In this document: piece by piece, positions 35,060 to 43,527 of the stretch
Numbering within the stretch: position 1 is the stretch's first letter
Layout of the letters: each line of letters begins with the position of its first letter
DNA from: Bacillota bacterium
GTDB lineage: Bacteria; Bacillota; Clostridia; Oscillospirales; Acutalibacteraceae
Direction: 5' to 3'
Assembly: GCA_023410445.1 (NCBI GenBank)
Contig: JAEYPT010000008.1
Location: 310,001 to 374,000 of the forward strand
Length of the DNA stretch: 64,000 bases
Notes under the pieces: generated by a model
Databases searched by the model: none
What the model was told of the DNA's origin: nothing
Seen by the model: the letters and a program-made list of their open reading frames with translations, nothing else
Made by a program: the position numbers and the translations under genes

Positions 35060-35593
35060 TCACATGGAGTCTCGCCGGAAAACCTCGTCGGAATATTTTC
35101 TCAGTTCTTCTTTGGCCTCTTTTAGCACGTCGGCCGCCAAGGGTTTCCGATCCGACTGAAAGTAATTTTTCTTGCCGATCTTTTCATACCAGCGCTGGAA
35201 CTTTTTATATTCTTCTTCATTTTCGGTAATTTCGGAAAAATTGTACTCGCCGGATGAAATTTCGTTTTGAACCTCGTCGACCAGCTTCCGGCAGTTTGCG
35301 GTAAATTCTTCATACTCCTCATCGACCTGCTTCCCGAATTCGGCAATGATTTCCGCTTCGTCCTCTTCCTCCGAAAAATGGAGCTTCCCCAAGGTTGATA
35401 TTCCGCCCAGCGAGCGGACCTTTTTCCGCAGCGCGCCGAGGCGCAAGGAAAGATCATCGCTGTCGGGAAGCAAAGCGACCCCCTGCTGAAGGAAAACCGC
35501 ACCGAATTCCTTCATCATACGCCAGACATAGACCCTGCTGTTGGACTGACTCCCGGGGATTTTATAGGTAAAAACCAGAAATTCTCTCTCCAT
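35060..35593 (-). CDS. ChrB N-terminal-domain protein
   Basis: 177 residues. FLVFTYKIPGSQSNSRVYVW and MMKEFGAVFLQQGVALLPD match the N-terminal domain of ChrB, the chromate-sensing regulator. The C-terminal rhodanese-like part of full ChrB is absent; instead there is an acidic helical region. The ATG at 35593 has AAGGGTG upstream, better than the GTG at 35602. No chromate transporter (ChrA) is nearby, so a role in chromate is doubtful. Stand-alone gene with its own terminator. Confidence 0.62.
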   Translation of the reverse strand: MEREFLVFTYKIPGSQSNSRVYVWRMMKEFGAVFLQQGVALLPDSDDLSLRLGALRKKVRSLGGISTLGKLHFSEEEDEAEIIAEFGKQVDEEYEEFTANCRKLVDEVQNEISSGEYNFSEITENEEEYKKFQRWYEKIGKKNYFQSDRKPLAADVLKEAKEELRKYSDEVFRRDSM

Positions 35594-35732
35594 ACGGATC
35601 ACCCTTAACGTAAGAATCTGTTTTGAATTTTACGGGCTGAAAACAGATTTATTATAACATAATTTGCGCGGGAGCGGTAGTATCTTTCCCCGGACGCACA
35701 ATCTCTGCTAGGGCGGAAATCTGCAAAGAAAG

Positions 35733-35768
35733 CAGCCTGCATACCGGAAAATTCCGGCTCGCAGGCTG
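35733..35768 (-). terminator. Terminator after the DUF134/NifX-like operon
   Basis: CAGCCTGC (35733-35740) pairs with GCAGGCTG (35761-35768), with an inner CCGGAA/TTCCGG stem; the minus-strand product ends in a T-rich run. Confidence 0.7.
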
Positions 35769-35794
35769 TTTGAATCATCATTGTCTTTTCAATA

Positions 35795-36172
35795 TCACTT
35801 GCAGTGATTTCCGCAGCTGCAAACATGGCCCTGCTCGTGCTCTTCGTGATGGCACGCTCCGCCCTGATCGCTGAGGTCTCCGGAAAGATAGGCATTGACC
35901 GCATCGTCAATGCTGCCCGTTACGCCGGAGATCAGCTTGATTCCCGCGGAAGAAAGCATCTGTTTGGCTCCGTCGCCGATGCCGCCGCAGATGACCGTTT
36001 CCACTCCTGCACTCTTCAGAAAGCCCGTCAGAGCCGCGTGACCGTTCTGACCGACTTCAAGGGATGACTCTCCCCGTACTTCACCGTTTTCCACGGTAAC
36101 GACGGTAAAAACCGGACATTTGCCAAAATGCTGAAATACCTGATTACCTTCCGTTGTGATCGCTAGTTTCAT
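35795..36172 (-). CDS. NifX/NifB-type iron-molybdenum cofactor-like protein
   Basis: 125 residues starting at an ATG with GGGAGGA 8 nt upstream. It has the dinitrogenase iron-molybdenum cofactor biosynthesis fold: MKLAITTEG, QHFGKCPVFTVV, and VICGGIGDGAKQML. The tail is rich in His and Cys (CHHEEHEQGHVCSCGNHC), a probable metal-binding extension. No nitrogenase gene is present, so the domain probably handles another Fe-S or metal centre, as in the MTH1175 group. Third gene of a DUF134-led operon, overlapping the previous gene by 29 nt. Confidence 0.8.
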   Translation of the reverse strand: MKLAITTEGNQVFQHFGKCPVFTVVTVENGEVRGESSLEVGQNGHAALTGFLKSAGVETVICGGIGDGAKQMLSSAGIKLISGVTGSIDDAVNAYLSGDLSDQGGACHHEEHEQGHVCSCGNHCK

Positions 36173-36623
36173 CTTGATTTTCCTCCCTATATTCTTGCAT
36201 GATTTGTGCCGCGCAGCGAACAAGCTGCACACAGGGACGCTTCCGGTAATATTCCTGCGTTCGTTTCTCTGGTACGGGGCTGTCTGGACCGTTCGGCAGG
36301 CCGAGCAGCTCCCGGCAAACGATGCTCCCGTTTTCCTCTTTGAACCGTTGGGCAAGAGTCTGGATGCGCTGGTAATGACTTGTCTTTGCGGTGCCGTCTG
36401 TCGGATCGTCATAGCCGTACTTTAGCCCCGCAACCATAAACATGCCCGAGACGGCGCCACACACCTCGCGCAGTCTTCCCATTCCGCCGCCGAAGGAGGA
36501 AGAAAGCTTCAGGGCCGTCTCCCGATCCAAGCCGAGTTCGTCCGAAAATGCCGCCAGCACCGACTGACTGCAGTTATAACCTTGCAGGAACAGTTCTTCC
36601 GCGATTTTCGCCTTATCTTCCAT
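36144..36623 (-). CDS. C_GCAxxG_C_C family redox protein
   Basis: 159 residues. GYNCSQSVLAAF near the N-terminus, SFGGGMGRLREVCGAVSG in the middle, and CRELL plus CVQLVRCAA at the C-terminus give the four spaced cysteines of this family, which is thought to bind a metal or Fe-S centre. The start at 36623 has GAGGA upstream and overlaps the DUF134 stop by 11 nt. Biochemical role unknown; operon context points to metal-centre biology. Confidence 0.82.
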   Translation of the reverse strand: MEDKAKIAEELFLQGYNCSQSVLAAFSDELGLDRETALKLSSSFGGGMGRLREVCGAVSGMFMVAGLKYGYDDPTDGTAKTSHYQRIQTLAQRFKEENGSIVCRELLGLPNGPDSPVPEKRTQEYYRKRPCVQLVRCAAQIMQEYREENQDETSDHNGR

Positions 36624-36978
36624 TCGTTTGCTCGTCCTCTTCCGGCTTTTTGAATCCGCAGCGCCCGCATCTTCCGCGGCACGCGCACGGGTGCTGCGCC
36701 ATTTCGTAATTTCCCCCGCCGATCTCAAGATTTTTGCCGGAGCACAGGGCGTCGGCGGTTTTGCGCCTTGCCTCGTACAGAATCCGTTGAAAGGTTCCCC
36801 GGGAAACGTTCATGCTGACGGCAGCTTCATCCTGCTCCAGGCCCTCAAGGTCGCAGAGCCGGATCGTCTCCAGTTCCTCCACCGTGAGCATCACAGTTTC
36901 TCTGCACGGCCTCTGCGGCGTAAACATCCGGTTTTCCGGAACAGAACAGACACGGCGGCATTTGCATCCTCTCGGCAT
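36613..36978 (-). CDS. DUF134 helix-turn-helix protein
   Basis: 121 residues. MPRGCKCRRVCSVPE at the start and RPCRETVMLTVEELETIRLC, then DLEGLEQDEAAVSMNVSRGT, form a sigma-70-region-4-like helix-turn-helix. The C-terminal tail is Cys-rich (CACRGRCGRCGF). GGAGG lies 6 nt before the ATG at 36978. Leads the three-gene operon and probably autoregulates it through the palindromes over its promoter, perhaps sensing a metal by its cysteines (inference). Confidence 0.82.
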   Translation of the reverse strand: MPRGCKCRRVCSVPENRMFTPQRPCRETVMLTVEELETIRLCDLEGLEQDEAAVSMNVSRGTFQRILYEARRKTADALCSGKNLEIGGGNYEMAQHPCACRGRCGRCGFKKPEEDEQTNGR

Positions 36979-37004
36979 TTCGTACCTCCGATTCAAAAAA
37001 CATT

Positions 37005-37053
37005 ATGAGCATATGCACGCATTGATTATAGTGTGCATATGCTCATTTGTCAA
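37005..37053 (-). promoter_or_regulatory. Consensus promoter with paired operators for the DUF134 operon
   Basis: Minus-strand TTGACA (37048-37053) and TATAAT (37025-37030) with an exact 17-bp spacer. Inverted 14-bp arms ATGAGCATATGCAC lie at 37005-37018 and 37033-37046, one downstream of the -10 and one inside the spacer. Each contains the smaller palindrome GCATATGC. Confidence 0.82.
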
Positions 37054-37069
37054 GGCTGATTTCAATTTA

Positions 37070-37691
37070 TTAGTCAATTTTTACGGCTTCCGCGTAGGTC
37101 AGAGGGAAATCGGATTTTAAGACCTGTTCCCGGTGAATGGAAAACCCGTTCTGTTCCAAAAACGAGCAGTACTCCTGCTCCGTCCATTTGTGATAGGCGT
37201 GAAAGCCAAACAGCTCCATCAAGGCTGCTTTCACCCGCCCAGACCGTCCGTTCTCCGCATGGGTAAAGGTCGGGGCAATCAAAACACCGTCATCTTTTAG
37301 GACACGTCGGATATTTTCGAGAGCCAGTTCCGGTTCCGGCATGATGTGGAGCGCATTGGAAATGATGACGCAGTCGAAGCGCCTGTCCTCATAGGTCAGG
37401 TTACAGGCGTCCTGTACGGAAAAATGCACGTTGGGCGGTGTGCTTTTCTTTTCGGGCTTCCGCGATCATATTGGGCGAAAAATCGGTTGCTTCAAGAGAG
37501 CGGACCCGATCAGCGATCGCAAGGGAAATCAGCCCCGTTCCGGTGGCAAGCTCCAGAACTTCCATGTTTGGCGTTACCCGCTCGCGGATCAGTCGAATCA
37601 TTTCGCCATAAGCTTTTTGATCCTTTTTAATGACCCTGTCGTACAGTCTGGAAATACGGTCCCAAAAGCTTCGATTGGTTCGTTCCTTCAT
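37070..37691 (-). pseudogene. SAM-dependent methyltransferase split by a frameshift
   Basis: The N-terminal part (37401-37691, MKERTNRSFWDRISRLYDRV and the SAM motif VLELATGTGLISLAIA) and the C-terminal part (37070-37429, DRRFDCVIISNALHIMPEPE) lie in different frames. Removing one base from the G run at 37434-37436 joins them without a gap, reading through KEKHTA into NVHFSVQDA. This is either a true frameshift or a sequencing error. Whole length would be about 207 residues, normal for a class I methyltransferase. Confidence 0.72.
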
Positions 37692-37766
37692 TCATAGCAC
37701 TCCCCAGCCGCAGATTATAGCGTACGTGTGTAAGCGTCTGCTAACTCTATTGATTTTACCACATTT

Positions 37767-38636
37767 TTACTCCTTCAGCAAGGCCATAAATTGTTTCATC
37801 GGCTCCGTAAGGTATTTGTTTTTGTGAAAAATCAGCTTGAACTGCCGTTTAAATGAAATCCCGCGGACCTGCCGTTCCAGAAGGAGACCGCTTTTCACCT
37901 CGTTTGCGACGGCGCGCGCAGAAATGATGGAGATTCCCAGTCCGGCAGCAACCGCATTTTTGATGGTGTCCGAATTGTTGCAGGTCCAGGCGGCTTTCCA
38001 GATTAGATTCTGTTCCGCCATTTTATCCTCAAATGTTTTGCGGGTCCCGCTCCCCTTTTCGCGGATGACGAAACTCTCCCGCTCCAATTCCCGAGCCTCA
38101 ACCTCCGGGCAGACAGCAAAGCGGTGCCGTGGCGAACAGATCAGCACCAGCTCGTCCTCGAGGAACGGGCGGTTGAGAACATCGGGCGAGCTGATTTCCC
38201 CCTCCACCAGACCGAGATCGATTTTATCCTGTAAAATCAGAGCTTCAATGTTGGCCGTGTTATCCTCCTCGACCTCGACGTCCACAGACGGGGCCGATCG
38301 GTAAAAACGCGAAACCAGACCCGGCAAAACACAGGCTCCCACCGTAACGCTTGCGCCAATGCGGATAGTTCCGCTTTGATGCAGGGCCTTCATATCGTTT
38401 TCAATTTCCGCGTTCATCCGAAGCATATGCCGGGCATACCCGAGCAGCTTCTGCCCCGCCTCGGTCAGATACAGCTTCCGCGAAAGCCGCTCAAACAGGC
38501 GAACCTCATAGTGACTTTCCAGCTCGGCAATTGCCTGACTGATCGCGGACTGCGACATGAAAAGCCGCTCCGCAGCCGAAGTCATATTCATGGTATCGCA
38601 CACCGTTACAAAGATCTTATAATGCCGAAGTGTCAT
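37767..38636 (-). CDS. LysR-family regulator, YeiE/CysL type
   Basis: 289 residues. The N-terminal LysR helix-turn-helix is MTLRHYKIFVTVCDTMNMTS with SQSAISQAIAELE. The effector domain includes VGACVLPGL and ALILQDKIDLGLVEG. It is divergent from a YeiH-type transporter, the usual arrangement for YeiE, and next to sulfur genes, so I expect it to control that transporter. Ribosome binding site AAGGAG. Confidence 0.85.
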   Translation of the reverse strand: MTLRHYKIFVTVCDTMNMTSAAERLFMSQSAISQAIAELESHYEVRLFERLSRKLYLTEAGQKLLGYARHMLRMNAEIENDMKALHQSGTIRIGASVTVGACVLPGLVSRFYRSAPSVDVEVEEDNTANIEALILQDKIDLGLVEGEISSPDVLNRPFLEDELVLICSPRHRFAVCPEVEARELERESFVIREKGSGTRKTFEDKMAEQNLIWKAAWTCNNSDTIKNAVAAGLGISIISARAVANEVKSGLLLERQVRGISFKRQFKLIFHKNKYLTEPMKQFMALLKE

Positions 38637-38661
38637 TCCTGCTCCTTATCATAAGCAATTC

Positions 38662-38683
38662 ATTATCATTTTTATTAGATAAT
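38662..38683. promoter_or_regulatory. Candidate LysR-type binding site
   Basis: ATTATC (38662-38667) and GATAAT (38678-38683) form an inverted repeat with a 10-bp gap in the intergenic region between the divergent regulator and transporter genes. Confidence 0.45.
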
Positions 38684-38739
38684 AATATTTTACTGATTGA
38701 ATGTCAAGGCGTATGATAGACAGCAAAGGAGTCGATGAA

Positions 38740-39732
38740 ATGAAAACGTTTGTCAACAAACTGCCCGGCATCGCGTTTGCGGCCGTGATCGCCGTTCCGG
38801 CGTGGCTGATCGGGAAGCTGGTACCGGTTGTCGGGAGCCCGGTATTGGGAATTCTGTTCGGTATGATTCTGGCGTTCTGGAAGAGGCCGGAACTGCTCGA
38901 CGAGGGAATCAGCTATACTTCTAAGAAGCTGCTGCAATATTCCATTATCCTGCTGGGGTTCGACATGAATCTCTTTAATGTCTTTAAAACGGGGAAACAA
39001 ACCCTTGTGTTAATGGCCTTTACCCTGACGGCGTCGTTCCTGACGGCCTATTTCGTAGGAAAACTGCTGAAGCTGGACGGGAACACCAAAACCCTGATTG
39101 GGGTCGGCTCCTCCATCTGCGGAGGCTCGGCGATTGCGGCGACGGCTCCGGTCATCCACGCAAGCGACGAGGAGGTTGCCCAATCAATTTCAACCATCTT
39201 CCTCTTCAACGTGATTGCCGCGTTTCTGTTCCCGTTTCTCGGACATGTGTTCGGTATGAGTGACCAGAGCTTCGGGCTATGGGCCGGAACCGCCGTCAAC
39301 GACACCTCTTCCGTGGTTGCGGCGGGCTACACGTTCAGCAACGCGGCGGGGAATCTCGCGGTGATCGTAAAGCTGACCCGGACTCTGATGATCGTCCCGG
39401 CCACCCTTGTTCTGGCAATCTACACCAGCCATAAGGCAAAAGGAAGCCAGACGGGCAACTACAGCCTTGTGAAAATCTTCCCCTGGTTCGTGCTCGGCTT
39501 TATCGCCGCGTCGGTAATCAACACGTTTGTCGCCCTGCCCGCTGGGATGGGAAGCTTCCTATCACAGGTCGGCAAATTCGTGATCGTGATGGCAATGGCT
39601 GCAATCGGACTAAACACCAATCTGGTGAAGCTGGTGAAAAACGGCGGAAAACCGATTCTGCTTGGAGCAACCTGCTGGGTGGTTCTAGCCATCACCTCCA
39701 TCGTTGTTCAGCGTCTGGTTCTCCACGTCTGA
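38740..39732 (+). CDS. YeiH/UPF0324 family membrane protein
   Basis: 330 residues with about ten membrane segments. YSIILLGFDMNLFNVF, GVGSSICGGSAIAATAPVI and AGTAVNDTSSVVAAG are typical of the YeiH family, sometimes called putative sulfate exporters. The start at 38740 has AAAGGAG; an upstream in-frame ATG overlaps the control region. Divergent from the LysR gene and followed by a bidirectional terminator. Substrate unproven; sulfur context suggests an oxyanion. Confidence 0.84.
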   Translation: MKTFVNKLPGIAFAAVIAVPAWLIGKLVPVVGSPVLGILFGMILAFWKRPELLDEGISYTSKKLLQYSIILLGFDMNLFNVFKTGKQTLVLMAFTLTASFLTAYFVGKLLKLDGNTKTLIGVGSSICGGSAIAATAPVIHASDEEVAQSISTIFLFNVIAAFLFPFLGHVFGMSDQSFGLWAGTAVNDTSSVVAAGYTFSNAAGNLAVIVKLTRTLMIVPATLVLAIYTSHKAKGSQTGNYSLVKIFPWFVLGFIAASVINTFVALPAGMGSFLSQVGKFVIVMAMAAIGLNTNLVKLVKNGGKPILLGATCWVVLAITSIVVQRLVLHV

Positions 39733-39740
39733 TATTCTAA

Positions 39741-39785
39741 AAAGTCCCGCGAAGCGCAGTTTTAAGCTGCATTCCGCGGGACTTT
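39741..39785. terminator. Bidirectional terminator
   Basis: AAAGTCCCGCG (39741-39751) pairs with CGCGGGACTTT (39775-39785), between the convergent YeiH-type and CoA-disulfide reductase genes. Confidence 0.8.
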
Positions 39786-39796
39786 ATTTGATGCTG

Positions 39797-42247
39797 TCAA
39801 ATGAAAAGGCTCGCGTCCGATTCCTCGGCGCTGGCGAGGAAGGAGGCCACCCCGCCGACCTTAACGCCGTCGATCAGTTCTTCCCGCTTGAGGCCCATAA
39901 CGTCCATCGACATGGCGCAGGCGGTAATTTCCACGCCGTTTCGCATTGCTTCCTGCATCAGGTCTTCCAGCGAGCTGATATTTTTTTTCTTCATGACCGA
40001 TCGGATCATTCTGGCGCCCATGCCGCCCATGTTCATCTGAGAAAGCTTCAGCTTTTGGGAACCCCTCGGCATCATGCGCCCGAACATCTTCCCGATGAAA
40101 TCTTTCGAAGCGGAAACCTTCTGCGGTTTCCGGAGGATGTTCAGCCCCCAGAAAGTGAAGAACATGTGAACCTTGCGTCCCATGGCAGCAGCTCCGTTCG
40201 CAATGATGAACGAGGCAATGGCTTTGTCAAGGTCGCCGGAGAACACGATCATGCTTTTATCGTTTGCCGTCGGGATGCCGGAATCGGCTCGTTTTTGAAC
40301 CTCCGCACCCTTTCGGATGGTAACGCTGAACTGTTTTCCGTCAAAGTCCGTACTCAGGAGCTTGTTGCCCGTGCGTTTGCAAAAGGCTTCAATATCTCCG
40401 GCAAAGGCAGGGTCCGTAGCGCGAACTGTGAAAACATCGCCCTCTTCGGCTCCTTCCATGGCCTTATGAACCTCCAGAATAGGGCCGGGGCAGCTCAGGC
40501 CACAGGCATCCACCACGATCTCCTTTGCCTTTCGCTCAGGCGCTCGCTGGGTTTCCGTCTCTACGTCGGTTTTCTGCGGGCTCTGAGCAACCCCGTTTTT
40601 ATCGTTCTCTACTTCTTTCCACAGGCGATAGCCGCCGCTTAAATTGGTAACATTGGAAAAGCCGTTCTGAGTGAGAATCCGGCTCGCAAGATAGCCGCGC
40701 AGACCAATCTGGCAGAATACGTTGATCTCTTTCTCCTTCGGCAGAGCGGACATCATCTCCCGCAGGCTGTCGAGCGGCATATTGATGGCGCCCGGAATGG
40801 AGCCGCCCTCGAATTCGTCCTTGGTCCGCACATCCAGCAGCACCGATTTTTCAGGATCGAACCGCGCAACATCCTCCGGGTAGAACGGCGTGAATTTTCC
40901 CGCGAGAATGTTTTCCGCCGTGTAGCCCGCCATATTGACCGGGTCCTTTGCCGAGGAGAACGGCGGTGCGTAGCAAAGCTCCAGCTTCGTCAGGTCGTGC
41001 ACCGTTCCGCCGAGGCGGAGGACCGTCGCGATGACGTCGATGCGCTTATCCACGCCGCTGTAGCCAACCGCCTGAGCGCCGAGGATTCTCCCGGTCTCCG
41101 GGGCAAAGAGCAGCTTCAGGCTCATCGGAAGCCCACCGGGATAATAGGAGGCGTTGGAGGGCGAATACGTGAAGGATTTCCGGTACGGAATACCGGCTTT
41201 CTGGAGCGCCGATTCTGACATTCCGGTCGCCGCAAGGGTGAGATCAAAAACTTTGAGGACAGAAGAACCAAGCGAACCCTCATATTTCTCGTTCCCGCCG
41301 CAGAGGTTATCCGCCGCGATGCGACCCTGTTTGTTCGCAGGCGATGCCAGTGGAATAAACGCGGGAGTCCCGCTAACCAGATTGGTCACCTCGACGACAT
41401 CGCCGACCGCGTAGATATCCGGTTCGCTCGTTTTCAAATATTCGTCAACGACAATCGCTCCGCGCATACCGGTTTTCAGGCCCGCGTCCTTCGCCAGCTT
41501 CGACTCGGGCGCAACGCCTGCTGCAAGAACGGCAAAATCCGCCGTGAGTTTGGAACCGGTCGAAAGCTGGAAGCTGAGGCCTCCCTCAGTTTCCGAAATA
41601 GATTCGACGCCGGTGTTCAATTTTAGATCAACGCCCTTGGAACGCATGTGGTTGTGAAGCTGTGCGGCTGTATCGCCGTCCACCGGCGGAATAATATGAC
41701 CGCTCAGTTCTACGATCGTGACATGGACGCCGAGCTTGTGCAGATTTTCCGCAATTTCAATGCCGATGTAGCCGCCGCCGATTACCGCGACGCTCTTCGG
41801 TGAGTTTTTCTCACAGAATTCCTTGATCGCGTAAGTATCCGGTATATTGCGCAGCGTAAAAACCTTTTTGTTATCAAAGCCCGGCAGTGGAAGCTGGAGC
41901 GGCTCGGAGCCCGGGGAAAGAAGCAATTTGTCGTAGCTTTCCTCATAGGTTGAGCCGTCCACGGTCTTTTTCACCCGGACGGTTTTCGCTTTCGGATCGA
42001 TGGAAAGGACCTCACTTCCAGTTCTTACATCAACCCGGAAACGCTCGTGGAAACTCTGCGGCGTCTGGAGTGTCAATTTCGACTTCTCATGAATCACGCC
42101 GCCGATATAATAAGGCAGGCCGCAGTTTGCAAAGGAGATATAATCCCCCCGCTCAAAAAGGAGAATCTCCGCGTGCTCATCGTTTCTGCGAAGGCGTGCC
42201 GCTGCGGACGCGCCGCCCGCAACTCCGCCGACAATCAATACTTTCAT
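39797..42247 (-). CDS. CoA-disulfide reductase fused to rhodanese, TusA and DsrE domains
   Basis: 816 residues in four parts. Residues 1-450 (counted from the alternative start at 42253) are a FAD/NAD pyridine-nucleotide-disulfide oxidoreductase of the CoA-disulfide/persulfide reductase type, with single active Cys44 in FANCGLPYY. Residues 465-545 are a rhodanese domain with Cys514 (CQIGLRG). Residues 577-650 are a TusA domain with CGLSCPGP (Cys588). Residues 665-818 are a DsrE2-like domain with Cys779 in ITACAMSM. The four cysteines could pass sulfane sulfur along one chain. The rhodanese gene upstream ends at the start (TAATG). The ATG at 42247 has better spacing to AGGGG. Confidence 0.86.
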   Translation of the reverse strand: MKVLIVGGVAGGASAAARLRRNDEHAEILLFERGDYISFANCGLPYYIGGVIHEKSKLTLQTPQSFHERFRVDVRTGSEVLSIDPKAKTVRVKKTVDGSTYEESYDKLLLSPGSEPLQLPLPGFDNKKVFTLRNIPDTYAIKEFCEKNSPKSVAVIGGGYIGIEIAENLHKLGVHVTIVELSGHIIPPVDGDTAAQLHNHMRSKGVDLKLNTGVESISETEGGLSFQLSTGSKLTADFAVLAAGVAPESKLAKDAGLKTGMRGAIVVDEYLKTSEPDIYAVGDVVEVTNLVSGTPAFIPLASPANKQGRIAADNLCGGNEKYEGSLGSSVLKVFDLTLAATGMSESALQKAGIPYRKSFTYSPSNASYYPGGLPMSLKLLFAPETGRILGAQAVGYSGVDKRIDVIATVLRLGGTVHDLTKLELCYAPPFSSAKDPVNMAGYTAENILAGKFTPFYPEDVARFDPEKSVLLDVRTKDEFEGGSIPGAINMPLDSLREMMSALPKEKEINVFCQIGLRGYLASRILTQNGFSNVTNLSGGYRLWKEVENDKNGVAQSPQKTDVETETQRAPERKAKEIVVDACGLSCPGPILEVHKAMEGAEEGDVFTVRATDPAFAGDIEAFCKRTGNKLLSTDFDGKQFSVTIRKGAEVQKRADSGIPTANDKSMIVFSGDLDKAIASFIIANGAAAMGRKVHMFFTFWGLNILRKPQKVSASKDFIGKMFGRMMPRGSQKLKLSQMNMGGMGARMIRSVMKKKNISSLEDLMQEAMRNGVEITACAMSMDVMGLKREELIDGVKVGGVASFLASAEESDASLFI

Positions 42248-42252
42248 TCTCA

Positions 42253-42591
42253 TTATCCCCTCTCCGTTTCATAACTCCAGCTCTGAATTCCACCCATATT
42301 GCTGACGTTGGTGTAGCCCATTGCGCCGAGTTCCCGGCACGCCCGCGCCGCGCGCATGCCGCTCAAGCAGTAAACAATGATCTCCGTATCTTTTTCCCGG
42401 GCAACTTTTGCAATTCCGGTCTTTAACTCATCCAGCGGCAATGATATACTGTGTGGTATACGGATCTCGCGGTACTCCTCCGGCGTTCTTACATCCAGAA
42501 GAACGATCTTTTCCCCGGAGGAAAGGCGCGCTTTGGCCTCGCGCGGAGAAATATTGGTAGCCTTGGTTTTTTGAAATAATGATTCAAACAT
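42253..42591 (-). CDS. Single-domain rhodanese
   Basis: 112 residues. VLLDVRTPEEYREIRIP and the active-site loop YCLSGMRA with catalytic Cys identify a rhodanese that carries sulfur as a persulfide. It precedes and is translationally coupled to the large disulfide reductase fusion, and is divergent from a Crp/Fnr regulator, which probably controls both. Confidence 0.88.
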   Translation of the reverse strand: MFESLFQKTKATNISPREAKARLSSGEKIVLLDVRTPEEYREIRIPHSISLPLDELKTGIAKVAREKDTEIIVYCLSGMRAARACRELGAMGYTNVSNMGGIQSWSYETERG

Positions 42592-42637
42592 TTTATCACC
42601 TTTTTCGTTCCTTATTTTTTAAGACAGGAGGATTTCC

Positions 42638-43315
42638 ATGGACAGAAACCCTGATTCCGACTTTCTGGAGAAACATCTTCCTTTTTGGGGCCGACTGAGC
42701 CCGGCGGACCAAAGTCTTGTATTCAACACCTGTTCGGCCTGCGTCTATGCGCCTGGCGAAATCATTTTGAGCCGCGACCGGGAGTGCAGCGGGCTGGTAC
42801 TCGTGAAAAGCGGCCAGCTCAGGGCGTTTTTTGAATCGGAGGACGGCAAGGAGATAACGCTTTATCGGCTGCTCTCCGGAGATATCTGCATTCTGACCGC
42901 CTCCTGTGTTTTAAAAAACATCACGTTTGAAGTGACGCTGGAAGTGGAAAAGAACAGCGAGGTTCTGTTCATCCCCGCCGTAACCTGGGGAAATCTCGCC
43001 GGTCGAAACCCCGATGTAAAGGAATTTTCGATGGAGTTGGTCAACGAGCGGTTCTCCGAGGTCATGTGGGTTATGGAGCAGATGGTGTCAAAAAATATGG
43101 GCCAGCGTGTCGCCGCGTTCCTACTGGAACAGTCGACGCTGGAAAACTCGGAAACGCTTTTCCTGACACATGAAACGATCGCGAAAAATCTCGGAACCGC
43201 CCGGGAAGTAATCAGCCGAATCCTGAAATATCTGGAAAATGACGGATTTTTGAAGCTTTCACGCGGCCAGATTATTCTCACAGATCGGAAAAAGCTGCGC
43301 GAACTCGGCGGGTGA
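42638..43315 (+). CDS. Crp/Fnr-family transcriptional regulator
   Basis: 225 residues with an N-terminal cyclic-nucleotide-binding-like domain (APGEIILSRDRECSGLVLVK, YRLLSGDICILTASC) and a C-terminal helix-turn-helix (HETIAKNLGTAREVISRILK). There is no Fnr-type N-terminal four-cysteine cluster, but CSAC and the pair in CILTASC are conspicuous. Divergent from the rhodanese and CoA-disulfide reductase genes, so a thiol or sulfide-responsive activator is plausible. Ribosome binding site AGGAGG. Confidence 0.85.
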   Translation: MDRNPDSDFLEKHLPFWGRLSPADQSLVFNTCSACVYAPGEIILSRDRECSGLVLVKSGQLRAFFESEDGKEITLYRLLSGDICILTASCVLKNITFEVTLEVEKNSEVLFIPAVTWGNLAGRNPDVKEFSMELVNERFSEVMWVMEQMVSKNMGQRVAAFLLEQSTLENSETLFLTHETIAKNLGTAREVISRILKYLENDGFLKLSRGQIILTDRKKLRELGG

Positions 43316-43412
43316 AATCCCCCTGCTTCCCTTTGCACTCAAAGTATACCCAAAGCCGGATTTTGCTTCCGTAACATTGTCACAAACAAATATAGTATTA
43401 TTAAGTTATAAT

Positions 43413-43460
43413 AAAAGCCGTTCCGAATTTCATCATTTTCTGAAATTTGGAACGGCTTTT
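43413..43460 (+). terminator. Terminator after the Crp/Fnr gene
   Basis: A 20-bp stem of AAAAGCCGTTCCGAATTTCA with one mismatch and an eight-base loop, ending in TTTT. Confidence 0.85.
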
Positions 43461-43527
43461 ATGGAAAATACAAAAAATAAAATAACGCCCGGAATTCATG
43501 GGCGGAGAACAATAAGAGGGTGAATCT

